Source of the DNA: Pacificibacter marinus
GTDB lineage: Bacteria > Pseudomonadota > Alphaproteobacteria > Rhodobacterales > Rhodobacteraceae
Reading direction: 5' to 3'
NCBI RefSeq assembly: GCF_018860665.1
Contig: NZ_JAHKPK010000011.1
Coordinates: 1 to 64,000, forward strand
Length of the DNA stretch: 64,000 bases
Shown in pieces: positions 19,531 to 28,787 of the stretch. The stretch's first letter is position 1, and each line of letters begins with the position of its first letter. Below the pieces are notes generated by a model. The model had not been told where the DNA came from. It did not search any database and worked only from the letters and a program-made list of their open reading frames with translations. The position numbers and the translations under genes were made by a program.

Positions 19531-20646
19531 ATGATGAGAACTCGCGCCGCCGTTGCCGTTGCTGCTGGTCAACCACTTGAAGTGATGGAAGTGAACCTTG
19601 AGGGCCCGAAAGCGGGCGAGGTTTTGATCGAGGTTAAGGCCACGGGTCTGTGCCATACCGATGAATTCACCCGCTCTGGTGCCGATCCCGAAGGCATTTT
19701 CCCGACAATTCTTGGCCACGAGGGCGCAGGCGTTGTTTTGGAAGTGGGCGAGGGCGTTACCACGTTGGAAGTGGGCGATCACGTGATTCCGCTCTACACG
19801 CCAGAATGTCGCCAGTGCGAATACTGCCTGTCAGGCAAAACCAACCTGTGCCAAGCGATCCGCGTCACCCAAGGCCAGGGCCTGATGCCAGATGGCACAA
19901 CGCGTTTTTCCATGCTCGATGGCACGCCGATCTATCACTACATGGGCTGCTCAACCTTCGCGAACCACACCGTTGTGCCAGAAATCGCATTGGCCAAAGT
20001 GCGCAAAGACGCCCCCTTTGACAAAATTTGCTACATCGGCTGCGGTGTCACCACGGGTATCGGTGCGGTGATCAATACGGCCAAGGTTGAAATCGGCGCA
20101 CGTTGTGTTGTTTTCGGTTTGGGCGGTATCGGCTTGAACGTGATCCAAGGTCTGCGCATGGCTGGCGCGGATCAAATCGTTGGCGTTGATTTGAACGACG
20201 ATAAAGAAGAAATGAGCCGCTATTTCGGCCTCACAGATTTTGTAAATCCGACCAAAGTCAAGGGCGATCTTGTGGCCCATCTGGTCGAGTTGACAGGCGG
20301 CGGCGCGGATTACACCTTTGACGCCACAGGCAACACAACCGTTATGCGCCAAGCCCTTGAAGCGGCACATAAAGGCTGGGGCGAAAGCATCGTCATCGGC
20401 GTGGCCGCAGCTGGTGCAGAAATTTCCACCCGCCCGTTCCAATTGGTCACAGGGCGCGTTTGGCGCGGGACTGCGTTTGGCGGTGCCAAAGGCCGCACAG
20501 ATGTGCCGAAAATCGTTGATTGGTACATGGGCGGCAAAATCGAAATCGACCCGATGATCACCCACAAACTAACACTGGATGAAATCAACCACGGATTCGA
20601 TTTGATGCATGAAGGCAAATCGATCCGCGCTGTTGTAGAATTCTAA
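19531..20646 (+). CDS. adhC: S-(hydroxymethyl)glutathione dehydrogenase / class III alcohol dehydrogenase
   Basis: 371 residues from the first of two adjacent ATGs. Class III zinc alcohol dehydrogenase: catalytic Zn ligands in GLCHTDEF and GHEGAG, structural Zn cysteines in [15 protein letters not shown], the glutathione-recognition stretch [21 protein letters not shown], and NAD-binding [14 protein letters not shown]. It oxidises the spontaneous formaldehyde-glutathione adduct to S-formylglutathione. No S-formylglutathione hydrolase gene is adjacent. It may detoxify formaldehyde made by the demethylases at 47-52 kb. Confidence 0.93.
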   Translation: MMRTRAAVAVAAGQPLEVMEVNLEGPKAGEVLIEVKATGLCHTDEFTRSGADPEGIFPTILGHEGAGVVLEVGEGVTTLEVGDHVIPLYTPECRQCEYCLSGKTNLCQAIRVTQGQGLMPDGTTRFSMLDGTPIYHYMGCSTFANHTVVPEIALAKVRKDAPFDKICYIGCGVTTGIGAVINTAKVEIGARCVVFGLGGIGLNVIQGLRMAGADQIVGVDLNDDKEEMSRYFGLTDFVNPTKVKGDLVAHLVELTGGGADYTFDATGNTTVMRQALEAAHKGWGESIVIGVAAAGAEISTRPFQLVTGRVWRGTAFGGAKGRTDVPKIVDWYMGGKIEIDPMITHKLTLDEINHGFDLMHEGKSIRAVVEF

Positions 20647-20678
20647 ACGCCCAAAAGCGGAACCAAAGGAGCTTGGCC

Positions 20679-21887
20679 ATGAAACATGTTGTTGTCATTG
20701 GGGCAGGGCAAGCGGCCAGTGCTTTCGCCTTTAAACTGCGCGCCCTTGGTCACAAGGGCGCGATCACTTTGATCGGCGACGAACCTGCTTTGCCCTATCA
20801 ACGCCCGCCCTTGTCGAAGGCATATTTGCTTGGCGACATGTCGCGCGAACGTTTGTTTTTGCGGCCTCAGTCAAGCTATGATGAGGCCGACATCACGGTG
20901 CGTATGGGCGCCGCTGTCACCAGTATCGATCCCAAAACGCAACAGGTGTACCTTGGCGGCGAAGGTATAGCCTATGATGAATTGGTGCTGACCACCGGCT
21001 CTGCGCCGATCCGATTGCCCGCGCAGATTGGCGGTGATTTGCAGGGTGTTTTCTGTGTGCGCACGCTTGCCGATATCGATGCGATGGCACCGTATTTTAT
21101 CGAGAACCGTCGCGTCTTGATTGTCGGCGGCGGATACATCGGCCTTGAGGCCGCGGCCGTGGCTGCAAAACGCGGCCTGCACGTCACGGTGGTCGAAATG
21201 GCCGAACGTATTTTGCAGCGCGTGGCCGCACCGCAGACCTCGGATTACTTCCGCGCGCTGCATCATAGCCACGGCGTGACACTTCGCGAAGGCGTGGGTC
21301 TGACCCAGCTGAACGGCGACGATCACGTCACGCAGGCGGTACTTTCAACTGGCGAGACGTTGGATGTGGATTTTGTCATCGCGGGCATTGGCATTCGCCC
21401 CAATACCGCACTGGCCGAAGCCGCGGGGGTGAAGATCAAAAACGGCATATCCACCGACGCTTTTGGCGCGACGTCAGACCCGCACATTTGGGCTGCTGGT
21501 GACTGCGCGTCTTTCCCGATAGGCGATACGCGTGTGCGCCTTGAAAGCGTGCCGAATGCCATCGATCAGGCTGAAATCATTGCGCAAAACATCATGGGTG
21601 CAGGCATTGTCTATCACGCCAAACCGTGGTTTTGGTCGGATCAATATGATGTAAAACTGCAAATCGCAGGGTTGAATACAGGCTATGATACCGTCGTCAC
21701 GCGTGTCGGAGATAAGCCTCATTCGGTGTCGCATTGGTATTATTGTGGCGAGACCTTGCTGGCCGTCGATGCCATGAACGCGCCTCGTGATTACATGATC
21801 GGCAAGCGGTTGATCGAAGCGGGAAAATCACCGGCATCAGACGTGATTACTAACCCCGACACGGTCCTGAAATCGCTATTGTCATAA
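20679..21887 (+). CDS. FAD-dependent ferredoxin reductase (rhodocoxin/putidaredoxin reductase type)
   Basis: 402 residues from the ATG at 20679, with AAAGGAG 7 bases upstream. The FAD motif VVIGAGQAASAFAFKLR is at the N-terminus, the NAD motif VLIVGGGYIGLEAAAVAAKRG near residue 148, and the FAD-closing WAAGDCASFP near residue 272. These enzymes pass electrons from NADH to a 2Fe-2S ferredoxin serving a cytochrome P450 or Rieske oxygenase. No intact partner is nearby, but the fossil of a Rieske oxygenase lies immediately downstream on the other strand, suggesting a broken-up oxygenase system. Confidence 0.88.
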   Translation: MKHVVVIGAGQAASAFAFKLRALGHKGAITLIGDEPALPYQRPPLSKAYLLGDMSRERLFLRPQSSYDEADITVRMGAAVTSIDPKTQQVYLGGEGIAYDELVLTTGSAPIRLPAQIGGDLQGVFCVRTLADIDAMAPYFIENRRVLIVGGGYIGLEAAAVAAKRGLHVTVVEMAERILQRVAAPQTSDYFRALHHSHGVTLREGVGLTQLNGDDHVTQAVLSTGETLDVDFVIAGIGIRPNTALAEAAGVKIKNGISTDAFGATSDPHIWAAGDCASFPIGDTRVRLESVPNAIDQAEIIAQNIMGAGIVYHAKPWFWSDQYDVKLQIAGLNTGYDTVVTRVGDKPHSVSHWYYCGETLLAVDAMNAPRDYMIGKRLIEAGKSPASDVITNPDTVLKSLLS

Positions 21888-21890
21888 ATG

Positions 21891-21918
21891 CCGCGCGCCT
21901 GCGTGAACAGGCGCGCGG
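21891..21918 (+). terminator. Strong hairpin terminator after the ferredoxin reductase
   Basis: CCGCGCGCCTG (21891-21901) pairs perfectly with CAGGCGCGCGG (21908-21918) around a 6-base loop, followed by TTCTTGGGTTATT. It begins 3 bp after the stop codon. Confidence 0.75.
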
Positions 21919-21926
21919 TTCTTGGG

Positions 21927-22290
21927 TTATTCAGCGGCTGTTGCGACAGGTTTAACGCCCAGCTTGCTGTCCATGTAGCTCAGAAAATCCCAGATCGTGC
22001 CTTCCAAATCATCCGGCGCCAATGGCCCGCCCGCCTGCGAAGAACCGTGTTTTCTGCGCTTGTTGCAGGCTTTCCAGCTTCTCTTTGTCCTCGGCGTTGA
22101 AGGCTTTGCTCAGATCCACATAGGCGACAACTTCAGGGTCTGTTGGATCGGTTTTAAGCCCACAAACACCCCAGCGAATTGACACTTTATCCGCACCATT
22201 GGGGCGCAAACACAAGAACAACGTATAGTTCGCCACAACAGCAACCACAAAGCTTGGGAAGATGTTGAACAAAACAGCTTGATATTTTAA
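21927..22290 (-). pseudogene. C-terminal fragment of a Rieske oxygenase alpha subunit, frameshifted
   Basis: Minus-strand reading gives YQAVLFNIFPSFVVAVVANY, RPNGADKVSIRWGVCG and KAFNAEDKEKLESLQ, then after a frame change PLAPDDLEGTIWDFLSYMD to a stop. This is the end of the catalytic domain of a ring-hydroxylating oxygenase alpha subunit. The Rieske domain and most of the catalytic domain are missing, and there is no start codon. The frame is broken near 22024-22035 by a tandem GGGC GGGC; removing one copy restores one continuous frame. It abuts the end of the histidine kinase gene. Confidence 0.75.
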
Positions 22291-22293
22291 CCT

Positions 22294-23673
22294 CTAAACC
22301 TGTCTGGCAAGGCTGGTCGGCAGGGTCATGACGATTGTGAGACCATTTTGCGAATTGCTCAACGTCAAATCTCCCCCCAAGCTTTCAGCAACGGCGATTG
22401 AAATCGGCAGGCCAAGCCCGCTGCCCCCCGAAAGTGAGACTTGACCAAAACGTGCCGTCGCGATGTCCAGCTTATCAGGCGGAATGCCGATACCATCGTC
22501 TGCAACCGTCACTTGAATAGCGGCAGGCGTGGCACGGGTTTTCAAACTGATTTTCGTCAACTTAGCCCCACCGTGACAGAGCGCGTTGTCGATCAGATTG
22601 AGAACACCTTGTTGAAGAAGAACCGGATCTGCGTGCAAGACGCAGCCAGTCGCACCAAGATCAAACTCAAGCGTGATGTCGTGATCTGCCGCACGTATTT
22701 GGGCATTGTTTTCTAATTCGCCGAGCAATTCGTCAATCACTACGATAGGGAAGTCTGCGATCTCTCTTGGTGAAATCGCACGCTCAAAGGCCAGAAGACT
22801 GTTTGCCAAATCGGACGCATCTTGCGCCGCAAGGACAAGGTCTTCGCTGCGCGTTTTCATATCAGATAAGGTCTTGGCAGAGCGCACGGCCTCTGACATG
22901 GCAAGAACCCCTGCGATGGGATTGCGCAATTGATGTGCCGCGTTTGAAATGAATTCGTCTTTGGCGCGCAGCGTGGCACGCAGCTCTGACAAAAGACTGT
23001 TCAATGTCTGTACGACCCCTTTGACTTCAACAGGAACAGCGCGTTGAATTTCGTTCAACTCGCGTGAGGAGCGTTGCGAAATCGCGTCTTGTAAATCATG
23101 TAGAGGACGCAGGCCAACCCGCACGCCAAACCACACACTAAGGGCCAGCGCGGTGATAATGATTGCAATTATGCCAAAGGTGCGTTGCGTTATGTCCCTG
23201 ACAAAACTGTTGCGTAACGCAATATCTTGCCAAACTGTAAAGGTGAAGTCACCGCTCAGCCCTTCAATCGACATAGCATCAACATACCGCAGCGCCCGAA
23301 CGGGCAGCGTGCGGTAAATCGCATCATAATAAATTTGAGCCTGTTCGTTCTGATCTAGTGTTTTCGGTAAAACAGGCGGTGTCGCATAGCCTGTGACATA
23401 GGCACCATTTGGCGCGTAGACATGATAAAAAACCGGCCCGCCTGATGTGTCGCCGAGTAAAGAGAGCGTCTTAGGGCTAAGCGCGTCGCCACCCGACAGG
23501 GCTGTATCGCGTGAAATGGCCAAAGCAATGGACAAAAGTGAGCGATCAAAGCGATCGTTCGCGCGGGCGTTTGCATCATTTAGGGTAAGCACACCAAGCC
23601 CCAACGAAATCACCATCAAGGGCGTCAGTATGATCAGTGTCAATCGCGCCCTAAGTGACATTGTCCACATCAT
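22294..23673 (-). CDS. tctE: Sensor histidine kinase, TctE-like
   Basis: 459 residues. An N-terminal membrane helix (LTLIILTPLMVISLGLGVL) is followed by a periplasmic sensor region, a second helix near residue 170 and a HAMP-like segment. The kinase core has the H-box SNAAHQLRNPIAGVLAMSEA, N-box NLIDNALCHGG, and G boxes VADDGIGIP and SGGSGLGLPIS. It is coupled by a 4-bp overlap to the response regulator gene and lies divergent from a tripartite tricarboxylate transporter, so it should sense that transporter's substrate as TctE does. Confidence 0.88.
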   Translation of the reverse strand: MMWTMSLRARLTLIILTPLMVISLGLGVLTLNDANARANDRFDRSLLSIALAISRDTALSGGDALSPKTLSLLGDTSGGPVFYHVYAPNGAYVTGYATPPVLPKTLDQNEQAQIYYDAIYRTLPVRALRYVDAMSIEGLSGDFTFTVWQDIALRNSFVRDITQRTFGIIAIIITALALSVWFGVRVGLRPLHDLQDAISQRSSRELNEIQRAVPVEVKGVVQTLNSLLSELRATLRAKDEFISNAAHQLRNPIAGVLAMSEAVRSAKTLSDMKTRSEDLVLAAQDASDLANSLLAFERAISPREIADFPIVVIDELLGELENNAQIRAADHDITLEFDLGATGCVLHADPVLLQQGVLNLIDNALCHGGAKLTKISLKTRATPAAIQVTVADDGIGIPPDKLDIATARFGQVSLSGGSGLGLPISIAVAESLGGDLTLSNSQNGLTIVMTLPTSLARQV

Positions 23674-24341
23674 GCCCCACCATAATGCATTGAATACCCA
23701 AGCCCGCGTTGGACTTTAATTTCGATCGCAAAAGGCTTTAGCCGTTTGCGCAGGCGTGAGACATAGACTTCGACCACTTGTTCATCGACCTCTGCCCCCG
23801 TGCCATAGATTTTATCCAGTAGGGCCTGTTTTGATAACGTACGCGTTTGGGCCATCATCAAGGCTTCAAAGATCGCCACCTCACGTCGCGGCAGTTCCAA
23901 TGGCCCGTCTGTGCTGACGACTTGGCGTGCGGCCAGATCGAAAGTAAGTGGGCCGACTGAATGGGTCGGAACCGGTTTTGCGACAGCGCGCCGCATAAGA
24001 ACCTGCAAACGTGCGGTCAATTCGGCCATCTCAAAAGGCTTTGCCAGATAATCGTCCGCGCCAGAATTTAAACCGGACAGTTTATCCTCAAGTGTTGTGC
24101 GTGCGGTCAACATCAGGACTGGGCGTTGATCGCCGCGTGCCCGCAGACCTTTGAGCACTTCAATCCCGCTGAGATGAGGCAAGTTGAAATCAAGTATTAT
24201 AACGTCAGCGCCATCGTCTCTTAAGAATTCATCGGCTGCTGCGCCGTCAAAAATCAAATCGACTGCATGGCCTTCGTCGCGCAGGACATAGGCTATGCCA
24301 TTGGCAACGCTTTTATTGTCTTCGACTATGACAATCCGCAA
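23670..24341 (-). CDS. tctD: OmpR-family response regulator, TctD-like
   Basis: 223 residues. The receiver domain has the acidic pair ED (residues 7-8), phospho-acceptor Asp in VIILDFNLP near residue 51, Thr in MLTART and Lys in AKPFEMAE. The C-terminal winged helix (ELPRREVAIFEALM ... VEVYVSRLRKRLKP) binds DNA. Its promoter faces tctC across 145 bp, where its binding sites are expected; no clear direct repeats were identified. Confidence 0.9.
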   Translation of the reverse strand: MRIVIVEDNKSVANGIAYVLRDEGHAVDLIFDGAAADEFLRDDGADVIILDFNLPHLSGIEVLKGLRARGDQRPVLMLTARTTLEDKLSGLNSGADDYLAKPFEMAELTARLQVLMRRAVAKPVPTHSVGPLTFDLAARQVVSTDGPLELPRREVAIFEALMMAQTRTLSKQALLDKIYGTGAEVDEQVVEVYVSRLRKRLKPFAIEIKVQRGLGYSMHYGGA

Positions 24342-24486
24342 AACTCTGTCCTCTTCAAATTTCCGCGATGCAAGCTTGGTGAAAGGTTGGCGCGCGATGG
24401 TCAGAATATCAAGAGGGCTTTGGAGGGCTGGCTTGATTCGTATTGCCTGCTCTGAAGACTAGAGCAAAACTGTCTGGGAGGACAAC

Positions 24487-25578
24487 ATGACATTGAAAGC
24501 ATTCTTGCGTGCAAGCGCAATTGGCGCGGCTGCGCTATCGTCAACAGCGGCTATGGCAGATGACCACCGTCTCGATTTATCTGGCGAGACTGTAGAATGG
24601 ATTATTCCTTTTTCCGAGACCGGCGGCTCGGCACGTTGGGCCACTTTCTACGCACCATTGCTCAGCCAGGCCTTGCCGGGCACTCCAACGGTTGTGGTCA
24701 CATTTATGCCAGGCGCAGGGTCAACAACCGGCGCAAACCATTTCCAACGGCTAAAATATGAGGACGGCACAACCCTGTTCGGCTCGTCTGGATCGACACA
24801 ATTCCCGTATCTGCTGGACGATCCGCGCGTGCGCTACGAATACAGTGACTGGAACGTTGTGCTTGCATCGGGCACTGGTGGCGTTGCCTACCTTCCGCCT
24901 GCTCTTGCCGAGGCTTATGCCGCGGATCCGACAGCTTTGAACGATGAAGATTTCATTTACGGTGCGCAATCGGCGACGGGTCTTGATCTCGTGCCATTGT
25001 TGGCATGGGAAATGCTCGGTCTCAACGTCGAACCTGTATTTGGCATCGAGGGCCGTGGTGACGGACGTTTGATGTTTGAACGCGGTGAAGCCAATATCGA
25101 CTACCAAACATCGTCGTCTTATTTGTCAGGTGTTGCCCCATTGGTAGAGGCGGGCACAGCGACACCTTGGTTCAGCTTTGGCGCGCTTGATGATGATGGC
25201 AACATTGTCCGCGACCCAACATTCCCTGACATGCCAAGCTTTAAGGAAGTCTGCGAAGCGAACCCAAACTGTGAGACAAGCGGCACGACTTGGGACGCAT
25301 GGAAAGCCTTCTTTATCGCCGGTTTCCCAGCGCAAAAGATGGTGTTCTTGCCAAATGGCGCCTCTGAAGACGCAATCGCGACCTTCACAGAAGCCTTCGC
25401 AGCCATCAAGGACCGCCCTGATTACGCAGAAATCTCTGAAACAGCTCTGGGCCTTTACCCACAGTTGACTGGCGCAGGCGCGAAACGTGCGATGGCTGAT
25501 GCGACTGTCGTTCCAGAAGAGGCAAGCGACTTTGTGAAGACATGGCTTCAAGAAAGCTACGGCATTGTTCTAGAATAA
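24487..25578 (+). CDS. tctC: TTT-family substrate-binding protein, TctC-like
   Basis: 363 residues with a Sec signal peptide (MTLKAFLRASAIGAAALSS, cleavage after AMA). The mature part is a Bug/TctC periplasmic binding protein, although its N-terminal VEWIIPFSETGGSARWATFY is a variant of the usual VPFxxGG motif. It captures a carboxylate and delivers it to the TctAB permease. GGGAGGACAAC precedes the ATG. The ligand is not readable from the sequence. Confidence 0.85.
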   Translation: MTLKAFLRASAIGAAALSSTAAMADDHRLDLSGETVEWIIPFSETGGSARWATFYAPLLSQALPGTPTVVVTFMPGAGSTTGANHFQRLKYEDGTTLFGSSGSTQFPYLLDDPRVRYEYSDWNVVLASGTGGVAYLPPALAEAYAADPTALNDEDFIYGAQSATGLDLVPLLAWEMLGLNVEPVFGIEGRGDGRLMFERGEANIDYQTSSSYLSGVAPLVEAGTATPWFSFGALDDDGNIVRDPTFPDMPSFKEVCEANPNCETSGTTWDAWKAFFIAGFPAQKMVFLPNGASEDAIATFTEAFAAIKDRPDYAEISETALGLYPQLTGAGAKRAMADATVVPEEASDFVKTWLQESYGIVLE

Positions 25579-25593
25579 GAACCTTTTGCTCTC

Positions 25594-25617
25594 GGCCCCC
25601 GCCCAATGGTGGGGGCC
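25594..25617 (+). promoter_or_regulatory. GC-rich stem-loop between tctC and tctAB
   Basis: GGCCCCC (25594-25600) pairs with GGGGGCC (25611-25617). No T-tract follows, so it is probably an attenuator or mRNA-protecting hairpin that keeps the binding protein more abundant than the permease, as is common for transporters of this type. Confidence 0.6.
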
Positions 25618-25650
25618 CACGCAGTTAAATCTCAAATTTGGGGACTTCAG

Positions 25651-27678
25651 ATGGATGTTCTAGCGACAGCGCTTCCTGCGCTTGGCGATGCTTTTGCCAT
25701 GATTTTACAACCACATGTCTTGGGCTATTTGGTTCTTGGTGTGCTTATGGGGCTGTGCATCGGCGTGTTCCCAGGATTGGGCGGTATCGCTGGCCTGTCA
25801 CTTTTGCTACCCTTTATGTTTGGAATGGAGCCTTTGACCGGCTTGGCTTTAATGGTTGGGATGGTCGCGGTCGTTCCAACCTCGGATACGTTCTCATCTG
25901 TTTTGATGGGCATCCCTGGGTCTTCAGCCTCACAGGCAACGGTTTTGGACGGGTTTCCGATGGCCAAAAAAGGCCAAGCTGCCCGGGCTTTGTCTGCAGC
26001 CTTCTCCTCCTCGTTGTTCGGGGGGCTTTTAGGCGCTGCATTCTTGTCGGTCTTTATTCTGATCGCGCGGCCCATCGTGTTGATGTTCCAAACCCCTGAA
26101 TTGTTGATGATCACGATCTTCGGGCTTTCTATGGTCGGAATTCTTGCTGGACGCGTTGCCGTGAAAGGCATTGCTGCGGCAGGGCTTGGCGTGTTGATCG
26201 GCACAATTGGGCAGGGGTCCAGTGCGGGTGCGCTGCGCATGTCGACCTTTGACACGCCCTACCTGATGGATGGCCTTAAGCTGGTGATCGTTGGACTCAG
26301 CATTTTTGCTATACCTGAAATCGTGGCACTGTTGCGTCAAGACAAAGCCATCTCGGATCGCGCGGCGATTGGCGGGGGGTGGCTTGACGGCGTAAAGGAT
26401 TGGTGGGCCAATATCTGGCTTTCAGTCCGCTGTTCGTTGATTGGTGTCACTGTTGGCGTCATCCCCGGACTTGGCGGTTCCGTTGTCGATTGGATCGCTT
26501 ATGGTCATACGATTCAAACGGCCAAAGACAAATCGCAATTCGGGTCAGGCGACGTGCGTGGAGTGATTGGGCCTGAGAGTTCGAACAACGCCAAAGAGGG
26601 TGGCGGTCTGGTGCCCACGCTTTTGTTCGGCATTCCAGGGTCTGGGTCAATGGCCATCTTTATTTCCGGCATTGCCTTACTGGGCAGCGGAAATATCGAG
26701 GTTGGCCCCTCGATGCTCAAGAACAATCTTGATATCACCTACTCAATCGTATGGCTCTTGGCTTTAGCGAATGTTGTTGGCACCCTTGTTTGCATCGCGG
26801 CCTCTGGTCCTATCGCTAGACTGACCAACATCCGCTTCGCCCTTTTGGCACCCTTTTTGTTCATGATCATCGCTTTCGCGGCCTTTCAGTCACGCCAATC
26901 TATCATGGATTTGGTGGCTCTGTTCGGTATCGGTTTGTTGGGTATTTTGTTGCGCCGCTTTGATTGGTCACGGCCCGCATTCTTGATCGGGTTCGTTTTG
27001 GCCTCTCCTGCCGAACGTTACACCAATCAAGCCTATCAGATCGCGGCATCCCGTTTCCGGCGTAGCTTTGAAGAGGGTATCGATTATGTGTTCAGCCCTA
27101 TTGTTATTATTCTGATCATCATCACCGTTATTTCTGTTGTTGTTGGCATAAAAAATGCCAAATCAATTTTGGCTGAAGGTGATGTTAAAGACGGCAAAAA
27201 GCGCGCGCCTTTGATCTTTTTACTCGCCATTACGGCCTATGTTGCACTGGCCTATTTTAATGCGTCCCTGATCCCGGATTACGCCCGCATGGACCGTGTG
27301 TTCCCAGTTTTTGTGGCAACTGTTACGTTGATATGTTTGGCGATTTTACTTGTGCAAATGCGGTATTCACCTGACACCAACGCACTTTTCGCGGATCGAG
27401 AAGCACAAGACGCAGAAATAAATACGCACGGGCTTTGGTCAACACTTGCTTGGTTCGCTGCCCTTTTGGCAGGAACCGCAGTGTTCGGATTTATCATCGC
27501 TTTGGCAGTCTTTCTGGTGACCTTCATCCGCTACAGAGCTGAAAAAAGTTGGGTGTACGCAGGACTTTATGCTGCCTCAGGCATCGCGTTCATCTGCGCA
27601 ATGGCGGCAACATTGAACCGTGATTTCCCTCCGGGGTTGTTGCAAGAATTCGTCCGCTTGCCTTGGCCACTGTCATGA
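25651..27678 (+). CDS. tctA: Fused TctA-TctB tripartite tricarboxylate transporter permease
   Basis: 675 residues from the ATG at 25651. Residues 1 to about 500 are the large TctA permease, with the signature GVFPGLGGIAGLSLLLPFMF and its inverted counterpart GVIPGLGGSVVDWIAYGHTIQ. From about residue 520, after a charged linker, a second block of four hydrophobic helices resembles the small TctB subunit, normally a separate protein. No separate tctB is present, which supports a fusion. It overlaps the next gene by 4 bp (ATGA). Confidence 0.88.
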   Translation: MDVLATALPALGDAFAMILQPHVLGYLVLGVLMGLCIGVFPGLGGIAGLSLLLPFMFGMEPLTGLALMVGMVAVVPTSDTFSSVLMGIPGSSASQATVLDGFPMAKKGQAARALSAAFSSSLFGGLLGAAFLSVFILIARPIVLMFQTPELLMITIFGLSMVGILAGRVAVKGIAAAGLGVLIGTIGQGSSAGALRMSTFDTPYLMDGLKLVIVGLSIFAIPEIVALLRQDKAISDRAAIGGGWLDGVKDWWANIWLSVRCSLIGVTVGVIPGLGGSVVDWIAYGHTIQTAKDKSQFGSGDVRGVIGPESSNNAKEGGGLVPTLLFGIPGSGSMAIFISGIALLGSGNIEVGPSMLKNNLDITYSIVWLLALANVVGTLVCIAASGPIARLTNIRFALLAPFLFMIIAFAAFQSRQSIMDLVALFGIGLLGILLRRFDWSRPAFLIGFVLASPAERYTNQAYQIAASRFRRSFEEGIDYVFSPIVIILIIITVISVVVGIKNAKSILAEGDVKDGKKRAPLIFLLAITAYVALAYFNASLIPDYARMDRVFPVFVATVTLICLAILLVQMRYSPDTNALFADREAQDAEINTHGLWSTLAWFAALLAGTAVFGFIIALAVFLVTFIRYRAEKSWVYAGLYAASGIAFICAMAATLNRDFPPGLLQEFVRLPWPLS

Positions 27679-28787
27679 CTCAAACAAAAATCCCGTTTTT
27701 GTTCATGCGTGGGGGCACCTCGCGAGGTCCTTACTTTAACCGTGCCGATTTGCCCCAAGATCGTGAAACACTGGCGCAAGTGCTTATCGCGGCTGTGGGC
27801 TCGGGCCATGCGCTTAACATCGATGGTATAGGTGGCGGCAATGCCGTCACCACCAAAGTGGCAATGCTGTCGCAATCACAAGACGACTGGGCGGATATCG
27901 ACTATTTTTTCGCGCAAGTTAGCGTCGAGGACAAACAGGTTGATTTCAAACCGACCTGCGGCAATATCTTGTCTGGGGTTGGTCCCGCTGCGATTGAAAT
28001 GGGGCTTATGCCCGCAACAGGTGCGACCACGACGATCAAAATCTTGGCCGTGAACACAGGCGCACGGGTCATTGCAACGGTTCAAACCGGACCGGATGGC
28101 GTGGCCTATGTTGGCGCGACCGCCATCGACGGCGTGCCGGGCACCGCCGCACCGGTGCAATTGCAATTCATGGATACCGTGGGAGGCGCAACGGGGGCAT
28201 TTTTACCCACGGGAAATCTGCGCGACACCTTTAACGGGATCGAAGTGACTTGTATGGATGTTGCCATGCCGATGGTCATCGCGCGTGCAGATGCCTTTGG
28301 GCTGACGGGCTATGAAACAGCAGCTGAGTTGAACGAAAACCGTGATTTCTTTGCTGCAATGGAGGCCGTGCGTATTCAGGCAGGCGAAGCGATGGGGATC
28401 ACCGATGTCGCATCATCTGTGACGCCGAAATTCGGCCTATTGGCACCTGCGCGAGACGGCGGCACCGTTGCCGCGCGTTATTTCATGCCATGGACTGCGC
28501 ATCCAACGATGGCTGTCACGGGGGCTCAATGCCTTGCGTCTTGCGTTTTGACTCCTGAAAGTGTTGCGTCAGGTTTGGCGCATTTACCGAACGAAAATCC
28601 TGCCAAAATCACGCTTGAGCATGCCTCTGGTTTAATTGACGTGTTGGTCGACTACGAAATCAACGCCGGTGGCATCGTGTTGAAATCCGCAGGGCTTGTG
28701 CGGACCGCACGGCTTTTGGCATGTGGCGACGTCATGGTGCCACGCGAAATTTGGAGTGCACAGAATGAAAATTCATATACTGGATGA
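27675..28787 (+). CDS. PrpF/4-oxalomesaconate tautomerase family protein
   Basis: 370 residues from the ATG at 27675, coupled to the permease stop. It begins KIPFLFMRGGTSRGPYF, the hallmark of the PrpF family (diaminopimelate-epimerase-like fold), and contains GIGGGNAVTTKVA and SVEDKQVDFKPTCGNILSGVG. Members isomerise double bonds in tricarboxylates such as 4-oxalomesaconate (GalD) or 2-methylaconitate (PrpF). Next to a tricarboxylate transporter this suggests use of an unsaturated di- or tricarboxylate. The exact substrate is not known. Confidence 0.82.
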   Translation: MTQTKIPFLFMRGGTSRGPYFNRADLPQDRETLAQVLIAAVGSGHALNIDGIGGGNAVTTKVAMLSQSQDDWADIDYFFAQVSVEDKQVDFKPTCGNILSGVGPAAIEMGLMPATGATTTIKILAVNTGARVIATVQTGPDGVAYVGATAIDGVPGTAAPVQLQFMDTVGGATGAFLPTGNLRDTFNGIEVTCMDVAMPMVIARADAFGLTGYETAAELNENRDFFAAMEAVRIQAGEAMGITDVASSVTPKFGLLAPARDGGTVAARYFMPWTAHPTMAVTGAQCLASCVLTPESVASGLAHLPNENPAKITLEHASGLIDVLVDYEINAGGIVLKSAGLVRTARLLACGDVMVPREIWSAQNENSYTG

